Shown here: positions 49,999 through 60,037 of the stretch, in pieces
Layout of the letters: every line of letters begins with the position of its first letter
Numbering within the stretch: the first letter of the stretch is position 1
Source of the DNA: Gossypium raimondii
Lineage: Eukaryota; Streptophyta; Magnoliopsida; Malvales; Malvaceae
NCBI RefSeq assembly: GCF_025698545.1
Contig: NC_068576.1
Location: 55,340,094-55,404,093, forward strand
DNA: 64,000 nucleotides
Reading direction: 5' to 3'
Notes under the pieces: generated by a model
Databases searched by the model: none
Told to the model about the DNA's origin: nothing
What the model saw: only the letters and a program-made list of their open reading frames with translations
Position numbers and translations under genes: made by a program

Positions 49999-51035
49999 TG
50001 TCGAAACCGTTTTTTTTGAAAACCAAAAATTTGGTTGTCGACTTTAAAAACAAAATAAAACTGGAGTCGCCACCGATCCTTTATTAAGGTGTGACCGGCC
50101 CACCTCAAAAATCATTTTGGTCTGCAAATTTTGAAAACAGGTTCGGGAGTCAGTTACGCACGAGGAAGGGTTAGCACCCTCGTAACGCCCAAAAATCGGT
50201 ACCAAATTGACTATTTAATGTCTTTGTGTCGAAAGTTAAAAAGATTTTAAAAATAAGCTTGAATGGTGAAATTGGCAAAAGGATAATCAATTGTTCAAGT
50301 CAAGTAAAGAAATCGAGTCCCAATACGTTAGGGTACGATTCCTCATAATCCCCGAACTCTGAATATCACTTTTATTTTATACAAAAATCTTCATTCCAAG
50401 AAAGTAACATGCCACACCCAATACGTTAGGGCACAACAAGTTAAGTTCCCAAAAATGTTCTCGGTCATTTAGGATTGACAAAGAAAATCAGAACCCAATA
50501 CGTTAGGGCTCAATCCCCCTCAAAAATCCCAAACTTCCAAAAAATGCTTTCATTCAAAAACCTTTAAATAAAAAAAACTTTGATGAATGGTTAAAACCAA
50601 AATATATTTTCAAAAGGGTATGTTAAAAGGTCAATATGTAATATGATACAAATCCTTTAATTTACAGCATAAATAAATATTTGCAAATATATACATACAA
50701 ATACATTATACAAGTAACTTGCAAATATGTGTACACATATATTTAATACACCTATACAAGGATAAAAAAATGGAATGGAGTGTATCAATCAAAACTAATA
50801 AAAACATGCATATATATATTTGAAAATAAAAATACAAAATGTATATGCATATGTATATGAATATATATATTTACAAAAATAAAAAAATATAAATATGCAT
50901 ATAATATAAAGTATACAAGAGTTAAGAAAATAGAAAAAACGTATATGTAAATTCATGCACACATTTATAAAGGCTTAAAATTATATATATATAAAATAGA
51001 ATATGCATATATATATTACACATAAAAAATAGACG

Positions 51036-51084
<49 letters not shown>

Positions 51085-52258
51085 TAATATTAATAATATC
51101 AATAAATAGAATAAAATAAAAAAATGACATAGCATGATTATGAAAAAAAATGGATTAAATTGAGTTACAAACGAAAGAATGGGGCAAATTTAAAATAAAA
51201 AAATTTAAAAAAAAAGAAAAAGGGACCCACTCGAACGCGCGCGTAACCATGGAGGACCAAAAGGGATATTATCCCATCCTTCCAATGCGCTGCGCAGGGA
51301 GGGACCTAATTGAAACAAAAAGAAATATGCGGCCTAAATTTCAAAAAACAAAAGGGCTTGACTGAAGCGCGTTGCAGCTAGCAGGGACCATTCGCGCAAT
51401 TATACCATCCAAGCCCAGGACACGCGGATCCTCCCCGGGTCGGGTCACCGCGCGGGTATAGCCCTATACGGCGTCGTTTTGGGCCACTGAAACAGGCCCT
51501 ATACGACGCCGTTTCGCAATCGTTTGAAAACCCAGAAATTTTCCAAAATCCACTCATTTTCCCTTTTTTCAAACAGCAGAGGAGACCTCTGCTAGGATCT
51601 CATACCCAAACACCCTCGGCTGCTGCTCACGCCTTCGCCTCAAGCCTCGGCCTCACGATCATGGCGATCGTGGGCTTCACCGGCGAAGCCTCGAAGGTAA
51701 CCCCTCACCCCTTTTATTATTTTTTTAAAACGAAATAAAAAGAAAAAGAAAAAAAATAACGAAAAAGAAAAACAAAATTAAATTTCACCTTGAAAAAGAA
51801 AAAAAAATTGCACTTCGTGTTTTCTTTCTCTTTTTTGTATTTTTTCGTGTCTTTACACCAAAAATCCCCCCTCTCCTACAGTGCTTGAGATTGGCCTTTT
51901 TATAGTCGAAAATGGAAAAGAAAAAGAAATAAATAAAATAAAATAAAATCCCACCCAATCTATTCTGTTATTTGTTGGCATTATATTGCCCGATTTTTGC
52001 TATCCTGTTTGGCTTCCTTTTCCTTGTTTGTTGTTTGTTGTTGCAGGTACAAACGTGACGTACGGAACGGCACACTGGGAGGGTCGTCTTTGCGACATTT
52101 ACTGGTGTGGGTGTGTGTATTTGAGGCGCAAAAAGAGGTAGCATTCTTGCTAAGGTGGGGCTACTAGGGTTTATTTTTTTGTGTATTTTAGGCTTGTGGG
52201 TTGAAAAGTATTGGGCTAGGGTTAATTTTATTGGGCCCGAGCATATTTGGGCTCTACA
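49999..52258. mobile_element. Solo LTR of a retrotransposon, 2,260 bp
   Basis: Starts TGTCGAAACC and ends GGGCTCTACA (TGT...ACA ends). Identical 5-bp direct repeats CATTA flank it (49994-49998 and 52259-52263). No gag or pol and no second LTR are present, as expected for a solo LTR left by recombination. The opening text with 'ggagtcgccaccgatcc' and 'gtgaccggcccacc' is, from memory, common to Gypsy LTRs of the Tat/Ogre kind; that placement is tentative. The inside has three 'cccaatacgttagg' repeats (near 50310, 50410, 50495), an (AAT)n/(ATT)n run, and a GC-rich part near 51230-51700 with 'cctatacgacgccgttt'. The frame at 51378-51572 lies in this part and is not a gene. Confidence 0.82.
51036..51098. 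repeat. (AAT)n followed by (ATT)n, palindromic microsatellite
   Basis: About ten AAT units run directly into about five ATT units and a decayed tail, so the stretch can fold on itself. It lies in the solo LTR. Confidence 0.85.
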
Positions 52259-52263
52259 CATTA

Positions 52264-53889
52264 ATCTTATAAGTAAAATTGTAAGTTTGATCAATATTCT
52301 CCAATTAGATCGTTCTAAGTCTTTATACGTTTTGAATTTGAAATTTCAATATTGACACAAACAACAATAGTAAATCCATTAACTTGTTTTTAGTAAATAA
52401 TATGTGAAATTAGCAAGCTAATATGACATTATACATGATAATATGTTTGACACATCATAATTTAAAAATAGCATAACTTGATAAATTTAATGATTATCGT
52501 TTGATGATGGCTAAAGCTTTAAAATTTAGAAAGTATTGGGACTAAATCTACAACTTTCTTTCACAAAATACAAAGACTAATATTAGGATTTAACCTATTA
52601 TAAAAGTCATTATATATCTTATACTTAGGGTCAATGAAGAAACTTTAGAGATTGTCCGGCATAGTGAACTGCTAGCTTCCAGAGAAAAAGAGGTCCGGGA
52701 TGGGATATTCTCTCTTACTATTTCTACTGGACATCAAGGTTTTGGACTTGAGGTCGAACCGATCAAACCACCAGTTTGTCAGTCTAACTGATTTACTCGG
52801 TCTACTCAGTTTGATTAAATCCAATATTAAAAATTCAAAAAATCCAATGCAACCGCCATGTTCAACCAGTCTTTTGCCCGATTCAAACATCATTGCAAGA
52901 CCCTTTTCACGGTATTCAATGAAAAAAATGTTTGCTTGAAACTAAAATCAAAAGTCAACTATAAACTGACAGATTTAGCAGCAGGGAAGATCAGCAAGAA
53001 AAAGGTTAACTAGAAGGGATCCCAAATAGCAGACACAGAGAGAGAAACACACACACAGCAATGATGTCATGAGAGAAAGTGAAATCAATTATGCTTGAAG
53101 AGTTTTCATTACACAAAATAATTCAATCATCTTATGAATTAGTTTGATTGGTTTATGCTTCCCCTTTTAAGGTTCGAACTTACGTGTTCACAATAGAGAC
53201 AAGTCAGAAATTTCACAAGGAAACCACAATTATATTAATCATCCATACTTTATAATAACATACTAACTAATCATTTCCAAAAAAGAAAATAAGTCTATAT
53301 GAACAAGGCGTTCACACATTGTAGGAGAAAAGACAAGTTGATGATTTCCCCTTAACAAAATTTGCTTAGAATAAGGGTCCCAAACCTTCAACTCCGAGCT
53401 ATCGACGAGCTTTTTAGGCTACTCTTTCCTATTGCCTGTAAAAAGTCACCAATTTATTGGGATTGATAATCATTCTCTAATAAGCCTTGGCCATTTCTAT
53501 ATATACCCATGAAAACGCTAAGTTTTTTCTCTACATATATATATCATTTCCATACCCTACAACCAATATGCTCCGAAGATCTGAAATCCGGTTTCCTCTA
53601 CGTAAAGGCTCTATATACGTCAAGAGGCACATGGAGCAAGTAAAGCTAACAATGTAGGGTCTCTCATCAGAAAACATATATAATTGCAATGTTCACCATG
53701 TACTATACTGAAACTTGAAGTCAGAAAAGGCATGATTATCTACTCAATATCCATCCATATTCATTTATAAAGCGAAAAAAAGACACTTGAATATAAAGTC
53801 TTTACCAATTTATAAAACTAAAAGCCTATGCAAGTTGAAAAACGACCAAGCCCAACCTAAATTCTTGAAAGCTTTGCTTCAACAGCATC
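52264..53889. other. Intergenic and F-box 3' flank
   Basis: About 52240-52600 is repeat-like ('ccattaacttgtttttagtaaataatatgtgaaat'). About 52700-52900 has 'tcgaaccgatcaaaccaccagtttg' text like other degenerate repeats in the window. A CA/GA-rich stretch (agagagaaacacacacacag) lies near 53040. No gene seen. Confidence 0.4.
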
Positions 53890-55065
53890 TTAGTTTCTTC
53901 CATCGACTGATACCAAGCTCTCCACATGACTGTAACATTGTAAATATAAATCAACACAATCGATCGGAAGCCTTTTAGTTCGTTCGTCGATTGGATCATA
54001 CAAGAAAAGCTTCGGGTGATTGTCTCGATCACCCATTTGTTTAATCATCAGTTCACGATCTCTCCAAGTCCCCATTGGAACCAAAGACTTTGAGAAATTC
54101 TCGGCCAAAACAACATTAGTCCAATGTTTCCTCCCATCCTCGCAATCACTCAATACTGAGAATTCGAAACGGTTCATATTATTACCATTGGCTGCAAAAA
54201 CTAAAGGGTATACAGCAATAGCTAATAATCCCATGTAAGACATCACTTTAACATTGCCAATTCGAGTCAGTGCTGGCAATGGTATTGTCTTAAACACTTC
54301 CCTTCTCATATCAAAAGAAATCACAACCTTTCTATCGGCATATCGTTGTAATCCAATGGCTACCCAATTCAAACTACCATCAACAACAACAACACCATCT
54401 TGTCCTCCACATATTATAGCTGAATCAAAACATACAGTATCTTCTAATTCCTTCCAAAACCCTTCTTTCCATGAATAAACTTCAGCTCTCACAAAGGGTA
54501 AACCATCATTTCTTTTAAAAGAAACGATCCTAACTAGCTTATAATCATTATTGAATGAATCAAACCCAAAACCAACAAAGACTAACCAAATAGGGTTACT
54601 TCTAGTTGAAGCAATCAAAGGGAAAGGTAAGCGTTTGAATTGTTTAGTCCCAGGGTTCCATAAAACAAAATCAGAAGCATAACAAGGGGAAACATCGAGA
54701 CAAACCAAACCACCGATTGAACCCACGATTTTCGGGAACAGAGGAAGCGGTTCATCCAAAGGAACAGCCAAATGCCGGCAAGCGAAATTCTGGGTCGGGT
54801 CAGTGATCAGCAAGATCACAGAGTCGAAACCGGATTGGGTGTTGTAACAGCGGACGATTAGAGACGGGTCGGAAGAAGAACGGCGGAGATGGTCGGAGAC
54901 GAAAGCTGGGGTGGAAGTGAGGTAAGCCCAGTCCTTGGAAACGGATTTGAATCGGGTCAAGGACTTAACGGGTAATCTAGAAAGGATATCGGAAATGGTA
55001 GTTTGGGGTAATGACAATGAGGAAGCCATAGTTCTCAGCCTTCTTCCTGAACAAGAAGAATTCAT
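53890..55065 (-). CDS. F-box/kelch-type protein (At3g06240-like)
   Basis: An uninterrupted minus-strand frame encodes 391 aa from the first ATG at 55065. A second in-frame ATG at 55029 (MASSLSLPQ) lies closer to the F-box and may be the real start. The frame upstream of 55065 has no ATG. The F-box is at the N-terminus (ISDILSRLPVKSLTRFKSVS), followed by FVSDHL and the F-box-associated region with SIGGLVCLDVS and LWNPGTKQFKRLP, then a WKELED / VVVDGSLNWVAIG block typical of the plant FBA type 1/kelch-like C-terminus. Known role of the class: substrate receptor of an SCF ubiquitin ligase, binding SKP1/ASK through the F-box. The substrate cannot be read from sequence. No intron, no obvious damage. 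Confidence 0.9.
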   Translation of the reverse strand: MNSSCSGRRLRTMASSLSLPQTTISDILSRLPVKSLTRFKSVSKDWAYLTSTPAFVSDHLRRSSSDPSLIVRCYNTQSGFDSVILLITDPTQNFACRHLAVPLDEPLPLFPKIVGSIGGLVCLDVSPCYASDFVLWNPGTKQFKRLPFPLIASTRSNPIWLVFVGFGFDSFNNDYKLVRIVSFKRNDGLPFVRAEVYSWKEGFWKELEDTVCFDSAIICGGQDGVVVVDGSLNWVAIGLQRYADRKVVISFDMRREVFKTIPLPALTRIGNVKVMSYMGLLAIAVYPLVFAANGNNMNRFEFSVLSDCEDGRKHWTNVVLAENFSKSLVPMGTWRDRELMIKQMGDRDNHPKLFLYDPIDERTKRLPIDCVDLYLQCYSHVESLVSVDGRN

Positions 55066-56430
55066 TCGAGGGTTTTTATTTGTTCTTCTTTTGTGGGTGT
55101 TTGGGTCAGTTTTTAGTCTTCTCCCCCCCAACGGAGTTGATTTTGTGGGGTAAAGAGAGCAGGATTTTTCTCTGTTTTGTTTAGGCTGTTTAGGGATATA
55201 TTGATAATAAAATGATTCTTATTAGGGTTTAAGGAGTTTTTAATAATTGGATAATTATTGTTTTATTCTTCTAATTTGTGATTTATCTTTTTTAATTATT
55301 TGATTAAATCATTTGACGAATTTTCTAAGCTTGACTTAATAAAATAAAATCTGAAATCAAATATTATAGTAATCAAATTATAATTTATTGATTATATATT
55401 TAAATTCAAAATAAAAAGTGAAAATATAGCGAATATCAACACCATTCATTATCACTAACAAAGATTTCCTAAATGTTAATGCTAATCATTCAATTATTAA
55501 AATATATTCTAATCCCTAATAAAATGATTTTTCGATTAAAATTTTACTTTTGGTCACCTAATTATAAAAAGTTACAAAATAGTTACTCAATTATTCAATT
55601 TTATCGCCATAATTAAAATTGACATAATAACAATTTAACTCTTAATATTTAAATAAAAAGAAATAAAATAGTATATTAATATATATAAGTAATAAAATTA
55701 TAAAATAATATAATAATAAATTTATATAATATAAATAATTTAATTTTTAATAAGAGTAGAGACTAGAGAGGACTTATCTATTTTTACAGATAAATTTACT
55801 AAAAATGCCAGAAGAAGAAGAAAATAGGAAATGGGTCACTTTGTTGTACATCTAGGAAATAGGTAAATTTTGAAGGGAGAAAGTGCGTTTTTAATATTTA
55901 ATTTTATTTGATTAGATGGTTTTATCTTTTAAGAGTCTTGTATTTAATTCCTCTCTTATTCATATGGTTAGATAGTTAAATAATAATAATTTTATAATAT
56001 TAGAAATCACTGTATCCACAATATAGGTGGAGAAGATAAGTATTTGACATATAAATATTATATATGAAGAAAATATATTAAAAGATTAGTTGATGTTTAT
56101 ATTATATATAAAGGAATTATTAATTTCAAATATTTTTAACATAATGATATATAATATATATTTTTATTATATAATTACATATTTATTAGTTGATTTTATA
56201 AATAAAAATTTATTAATTAAAAAATTTGAAACAACATGCTTAATCAACTAATAAACTTAACTAATCAAGGTTTATTAATTAAAAATTAATTTGTTTATCT
56301 TGTTTAAAAATAAGATGGATTTGAATTCCTAGATGAATATTTACAAGTATTCAAGAAGAAAATTCGAAGTTTGATACTAGAAATACAGACAAATATATGA
56401 AGAGAAAAAAGAAATTAATTTTGTTATAAA
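55066..56430. other. F-box upstream region and intergenic DNA
   Basis: The leader region just above the F-box ATG is CT-rich on the minus strand. From about 55200 to 56430 the DNA is very AT-rich, with a partial 'ggtcacctaattataaaaagttacaaaatagttactc' repeat near 55550. No gene seen. Confidence 0.4.
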
Positions 56431-58213
56431 TCAGAGATCTTTCTCCAATGCAATGTCAGGAAAGAACTTGCAGTAGCTATACTCATGCAGTTCAGACTGG
56501 CCGTAGAAATTCGAATCCCACCACTGGTGAATCCCGTGAGCTCGTTTAAAATCCGGAGACTTGCTCAAATTTACAGTCAGATAGGCAGAAGGAAGCAGAT
56601 GCAGAGGTTCCGGATTGTTTTCCGGTGAAGTTGACAATGAACTCCCTATGGAATTCCATGTTGCAAACCTCTCGATTTTCCCGGCTCCGATCTCCTTCAA
56701 CTTCTTCCTGTGTTCAAAATAGGCGATATAACCAGAGCATATTTTATCTGCAGGATTCACAAACAGGAATGGTATCCATTTAGAGAGTAAAATATATGGA
56801 TCATCTTGTTGAGGCTTTTGATGTCGACCCTTTGTGGCAACGGCAACTCCAGCTTTAACTAAGCTGCTTGTAATGTGAATCCCGCGCTTCAGCTTTTCGT
56901 TCTTGATTATTTCTATCGGGGTAGAGAACGGTGGATTGAAGAAGTAAGCTTCGATGCTGTAACCTGTCTTAATCACATTCTTCCCTATAAGCAATGAAAT
57001 AGCAGATCCGAGCGAATGACCAGTCAACCAAATATGTGAAGTACCGGCAACACCAATTATACTTTGCACAGCCTGCATTGCTAGCTGAAAACGATAGCTT
57101 TCATGAAGTTTATTTCGAACGCACATGAGATCCAACTTGAGATCAAGAGATATGGTGGCGGGTTTAATTATAGTGCCCCGAATTGCAATAACATAGCTCG
57201 GAGCATTTTGAGCTGAATGGCTGGAATTGGAAGTAAAAGACTTGTTTTCATAAATGGCACCAAAAATGGAGTTATCAACATCATCTACGAGAGGACGGAT
57301 CAGTTGGAAATTGAAGAAATCCCACCAAGGTGACGCATGAGCTTGGGCACCTCGGCGATTCTCCTGGCGATCGCGTTCTTGAATGTACACTCCTTGGACC
57401 AAGCTTGCAGCAACCGATCTTCGATGATGAAAGTTATTCCTATCAAAGTAGTACAACAAATAACATCTCAAACATAGGTAAAAGTACCACGAAAGTCTTC
57501 ATACTAAGAGTTGGATTGCATTTTACCCCTTTTATTAAAAAAATTGGGCAAATTGATTTCCGTATATTAGATTAAAAAACAAACCAGTCCTTCTGTTAAA
57601 AGTTTCATCTATTAAAAACTGATCTATGTATATCATGAAGTATATATAACACACCATGTGTAATTGTTTGATTATTTTATCAAATATGCTAGTTTTTATC
57701 AGTAGAAATTATTGAAAATTTTAACATAAATGACTAATTTACTCTTTAATTTAAAGTACCGGAACTAATTTGCTCATTCTTTTAAGTAGGAGGACAATTG
57801 CAATCTAATTTCTAGTACATGGAGCTCCATCATATTTTTACCCTCAAATATACTATCAAAACCCTTGAATTTAACAAGGAATCCATCCAAAAACATGCCA
57901 GCTGAGTATCATACAGGTTAAATTGCTACATACAAGTTTCACCGGTGATCCCAATTAATAAAAAAATCCAATTGGGGTTTACATTTTCAGGCATTATTGA
58001 GAAACCTTATGAATTAAAATGTCAATTGCTTGACAAATTTCCACGAATTTGATAAATTCCCACGTTACCAAGTTTATCAATTTCCCAATTGCCTTTGTAT
58101 CTTGCAATGAATGTGAAAAAAAAAGAAGAAGGTATTTACCAGTCAATTGAAGTGAGATGTAAAGGTCCTGAGAGGTTGAAAATTTGTCTTTCAGATGCTG
58201 GTTTCCCTTCCAT
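56431..58213 (-). CDS. Alpha/beta-hydrolase lipase, At4g10955 (GDSL esterase/lipase-annotated) type
   Basis: Two coding exons on the minus strand, 58213-58140 and 57439-56431, join to 360 aa. The intron splits Trp25 in the stretch TSIDW-NNFHHRRSV. The N-terminus (FNLSGPLHLTSIDW) and VAASLVQGVY match my memory of the At4g10955 family. The nucleophile elbow is GHSLG with Ser167 (HIWLTGHSLGSAISLL), a GXSXG motif of class-3-lipase-like folds rather than a GDSL motif, so the common 'GDSL' label of this family is misleading. The other triad residues cannot be fixed by eye. No signal peptide is evident. Substrate unknown. The 700-bp intron contains a complete MITE. Confidence 0.88.
57477..57842. mobile_element. 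MITE, GGTAAAAGTACC family, in the lipase intron
   Basis: A 366-bp element, the same length as the copy at 17467. It starts GGTAAAAGTACCACG and ends CTCCATCATATTTTTACC. Flanking 10-mers CTCAAACATA and CTCAAATATA differ at one base and are probably the TSD. It lies 37 bp from the start of lipase exon 2, close to the acceptor and probable branch point. Confidence 0.82.
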
Positions 58214-58769
58214 ATATATCAAGAAGAGAAAATAAATTGCTACATACAATTAAAAAAACGAAGATTCCCACGGTTAATTTAGTAATGGAGACATTAATTT
58301 AAGTACCCCCAAAAAAATTCTCTTGGAAAAAGAAAGAAGATCAAATCAAATCACAAATACCCAATCCTTTTTGTTTCTTTTTCTGGGAAAGATAATCCAA
58401 GAAAGAACCCAAAAAAGAAAAGGAACAAGAAAACCCGTACTTGGAAAAAGAAAATGGAAATCATTGAATTACCAAGATTTAATATTGAAATTCAAGAAAT
58501 TGAAGGGAAATCAATTTACCTTAAAATCAAATCAGCGAAGAACGATTCCAATTTCACCTTTTTTCACTTTTCTTTTTGCCAATCTTTCTATATTTTCCGT
58601 CTAGAAAATACAGAGTTGACGTGGGGGGAGCACTATTTTTAACAGTATATATGAATACAGCCATACAAGTTGCCAAAGTTTCCCTTTATTCCTTTTTTTT
58701 ATTATTATTGTTAAAAACAAAAAAACAAAAATTATAAGTTATGTTAAATTGTTTGTATTAGTTATTTAA
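58214..58769. other. Lipase upstream region
   Basis: 5' flank of the lipase. The overlapping plus-strand frames at 58323-58642 are Lys-rich, lie on the opposite strand to the probable leader, and have no recognisable content. Not called. Confidence 0.4.
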
Positions 58770-59290
58770 TAGTATCAATTACACTAAAATTTATTAAACT
58801 ATTAGTAAATTTTCGTTTTAGTTACTCAACTTTAAAAAGGTTAGAAAATGATTATTGAAAGTTTTCATTTAAGTCACTAAAGTATTCAAAAAAATTTATT
58901 TATATCACTAGGCTATTAAGTTTTCTTTTAAGTTCGGCTAGCGAGTTCTAAATGACGATTTAATGATCAGTAAAGTGAATCAATACCGATTGATAAGTAG
59001 AAGAACAAATCTGAAGCCTAATTTGGTTTGACGACCAGTATCGAAGATTGGAGAAGAAAATTGTTTGGATTTTAGTTCGTAGATTCATGATGTTTAAAAC
59101 TATTTAATGAAGAAAAAAACTAAACAATAGAAAAGAAAGGGAATGAGAGCTTCTAATTAGTGTAAGAGAAGCGAACAGTAGGTTATACAACAATGATTTG
59201 AATAGTTTGGTGGTCATTTTGTAACTTTCTGAAGTTAAGTGACCAAAATATAAACTTACTAATAGTTTACTGATATTAGTTAGTTTACCC
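58770..59290. repeat. MITE-like inverted repeat, ~520 bp
   Basis: Left 'ttacactaaaatttattaaactattagtaaattttcg' pairs with right 'ataaacttactaatagtttactgatattagttagtttaccc', and 'aaaaggttagaaaatg' pairs with 'cattttgtaactttc'. The 74-codon minus frame at 59104-59328 overlaps its right arm and is not a gene. Confidence 0.55.
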
Positions 59291-59445
59291 AAAAATATGA
59301 AAAGTTCAAAAGAAGGACGTTCCAGCAAATATCCTAAAAAGAAACTTGGAAATAAAGATTCTACCCCGCCCTTTTTGTTACAAAACTTCAGTTATTAACC
59401 GAACAAAGAAACAACAGCTATGCCGCAGTAAGTTTCATAGTTATA

Positions 59446-59685
59446 ATGGCAATGATCCTCGAGTTCCGATCGAGAAAGCCGTCAGCTTCTTTGTCGCCTC
59501 CTAAACCGGTCAACTTTAGCGCCAACTTGGATCTGTCGAACCTTGTTGAATTTTTGGAGAAGGTTTTCGATTTTATTGCAAAAGAGATTGATTTTCTAGG
59601 AAGAAAAAACACTGATAAGGAGATCACGGCCATTGTTAGAGTTGCTAAGGAAAAGAACAAGAAGAAGACTGAAGAGGAAGTTAAG
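59446..59685 (+). CDS. Isolated first exon of a NudC/BOBBER-like protein (partial or broken)
   Basis: From ATG 59446 an 80-codon frame includes NLVEFLEKVFDFIAKEIDFL, then RKNTDKEITAIVRVAKEK and a Lys-rich tail. This matches, from memory, the N-terminal NudC_N region of plant BOBBER1 proteins (FLEKVFDFL..., ...VRAAKEK). It ends at a plausible donor (TTAAG|GTTTTTG) in phase 0. BOBBER is a NudC-type small heat-shock-like co-chaperone whose conserved part is a downstream CS domain. No CS-domain exon occurs between here and 64000; the LTR pile begins 310 bp later. Either the rest lies past the window behind a very large intron, or the gene is a fragment. Confidence 0.5.
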
Positions 59686-59830
59686 GTTTTTGTTTTCTTT
59701 TTCAATTTTAATACCTTTATTGCTAATTTATTTATCATAAGGCTTAGCTAGAGTCCCTCGAAAGTATCATACCATCTGTTGGACAAAACACATTAGCGAA
59801 TACGTAAACCAATAACAACCGTAACAATAA

Positions 59831-59990
59831 GTTGAAAACGAAAGGAATAATAGAGATTTACTAAATGTTGAGACCTATTTAACACAGTTTCCTCAAAACA
59901 ATAGCAATTTGTTGTTGAAAACGACAAGAAGAATAGAGATTTACTAAACGTTGAGACATATTTAACATAGTTTCCTCAAAATAGTAGCAC
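59831..59990. repeat. Two-copy tandem repeat, 83-bp period
   Basis: 59831-59910 and 59914-59990 both read GTTGAAAACGA...AATAGAGATTTACTAAA(T/C)GTTGAGAC(C/A)TATTTAACA(C/T)AGTTTCCTC. They are about 90% alike and stop just before the LTR start at 59995. Confidence 0.85.
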
Positions 59991-60037
59991 TATGTGTAAC
60001 ACCCCCTAACCATTATCCTTCGCCGGAACAGGGTTAC

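Noticed and set aside
51378-51572. 64-codon frame with Arg/Gly-rich text
   Set aside because: Lies in the GC-rich part of a solo LTR; no retroviral domain.
53165-53185. GGTTCGAA motif that resembles a tRNA T-loop box
   Set aside because: No matching A box or cloverleaf can be drawn around it.
55066-55131. Longer N-terminus for the F-box protein
   Set aside because: The extended frame begins with TTG; the first ATG is at 55065.
57477-57842. MITE region as an extra lipase exon
   Set aside because: The spliced frame across 58140/57439 is complete and matches the family; the MITE has clean ends and a near-perfect TSD.
58323-58642. 93- and 62-codon frames upstream of the lipase
   Set aside because: Opposite strand to the lipase leader, Lys/Asn-rich by composition, mutually overlapping.
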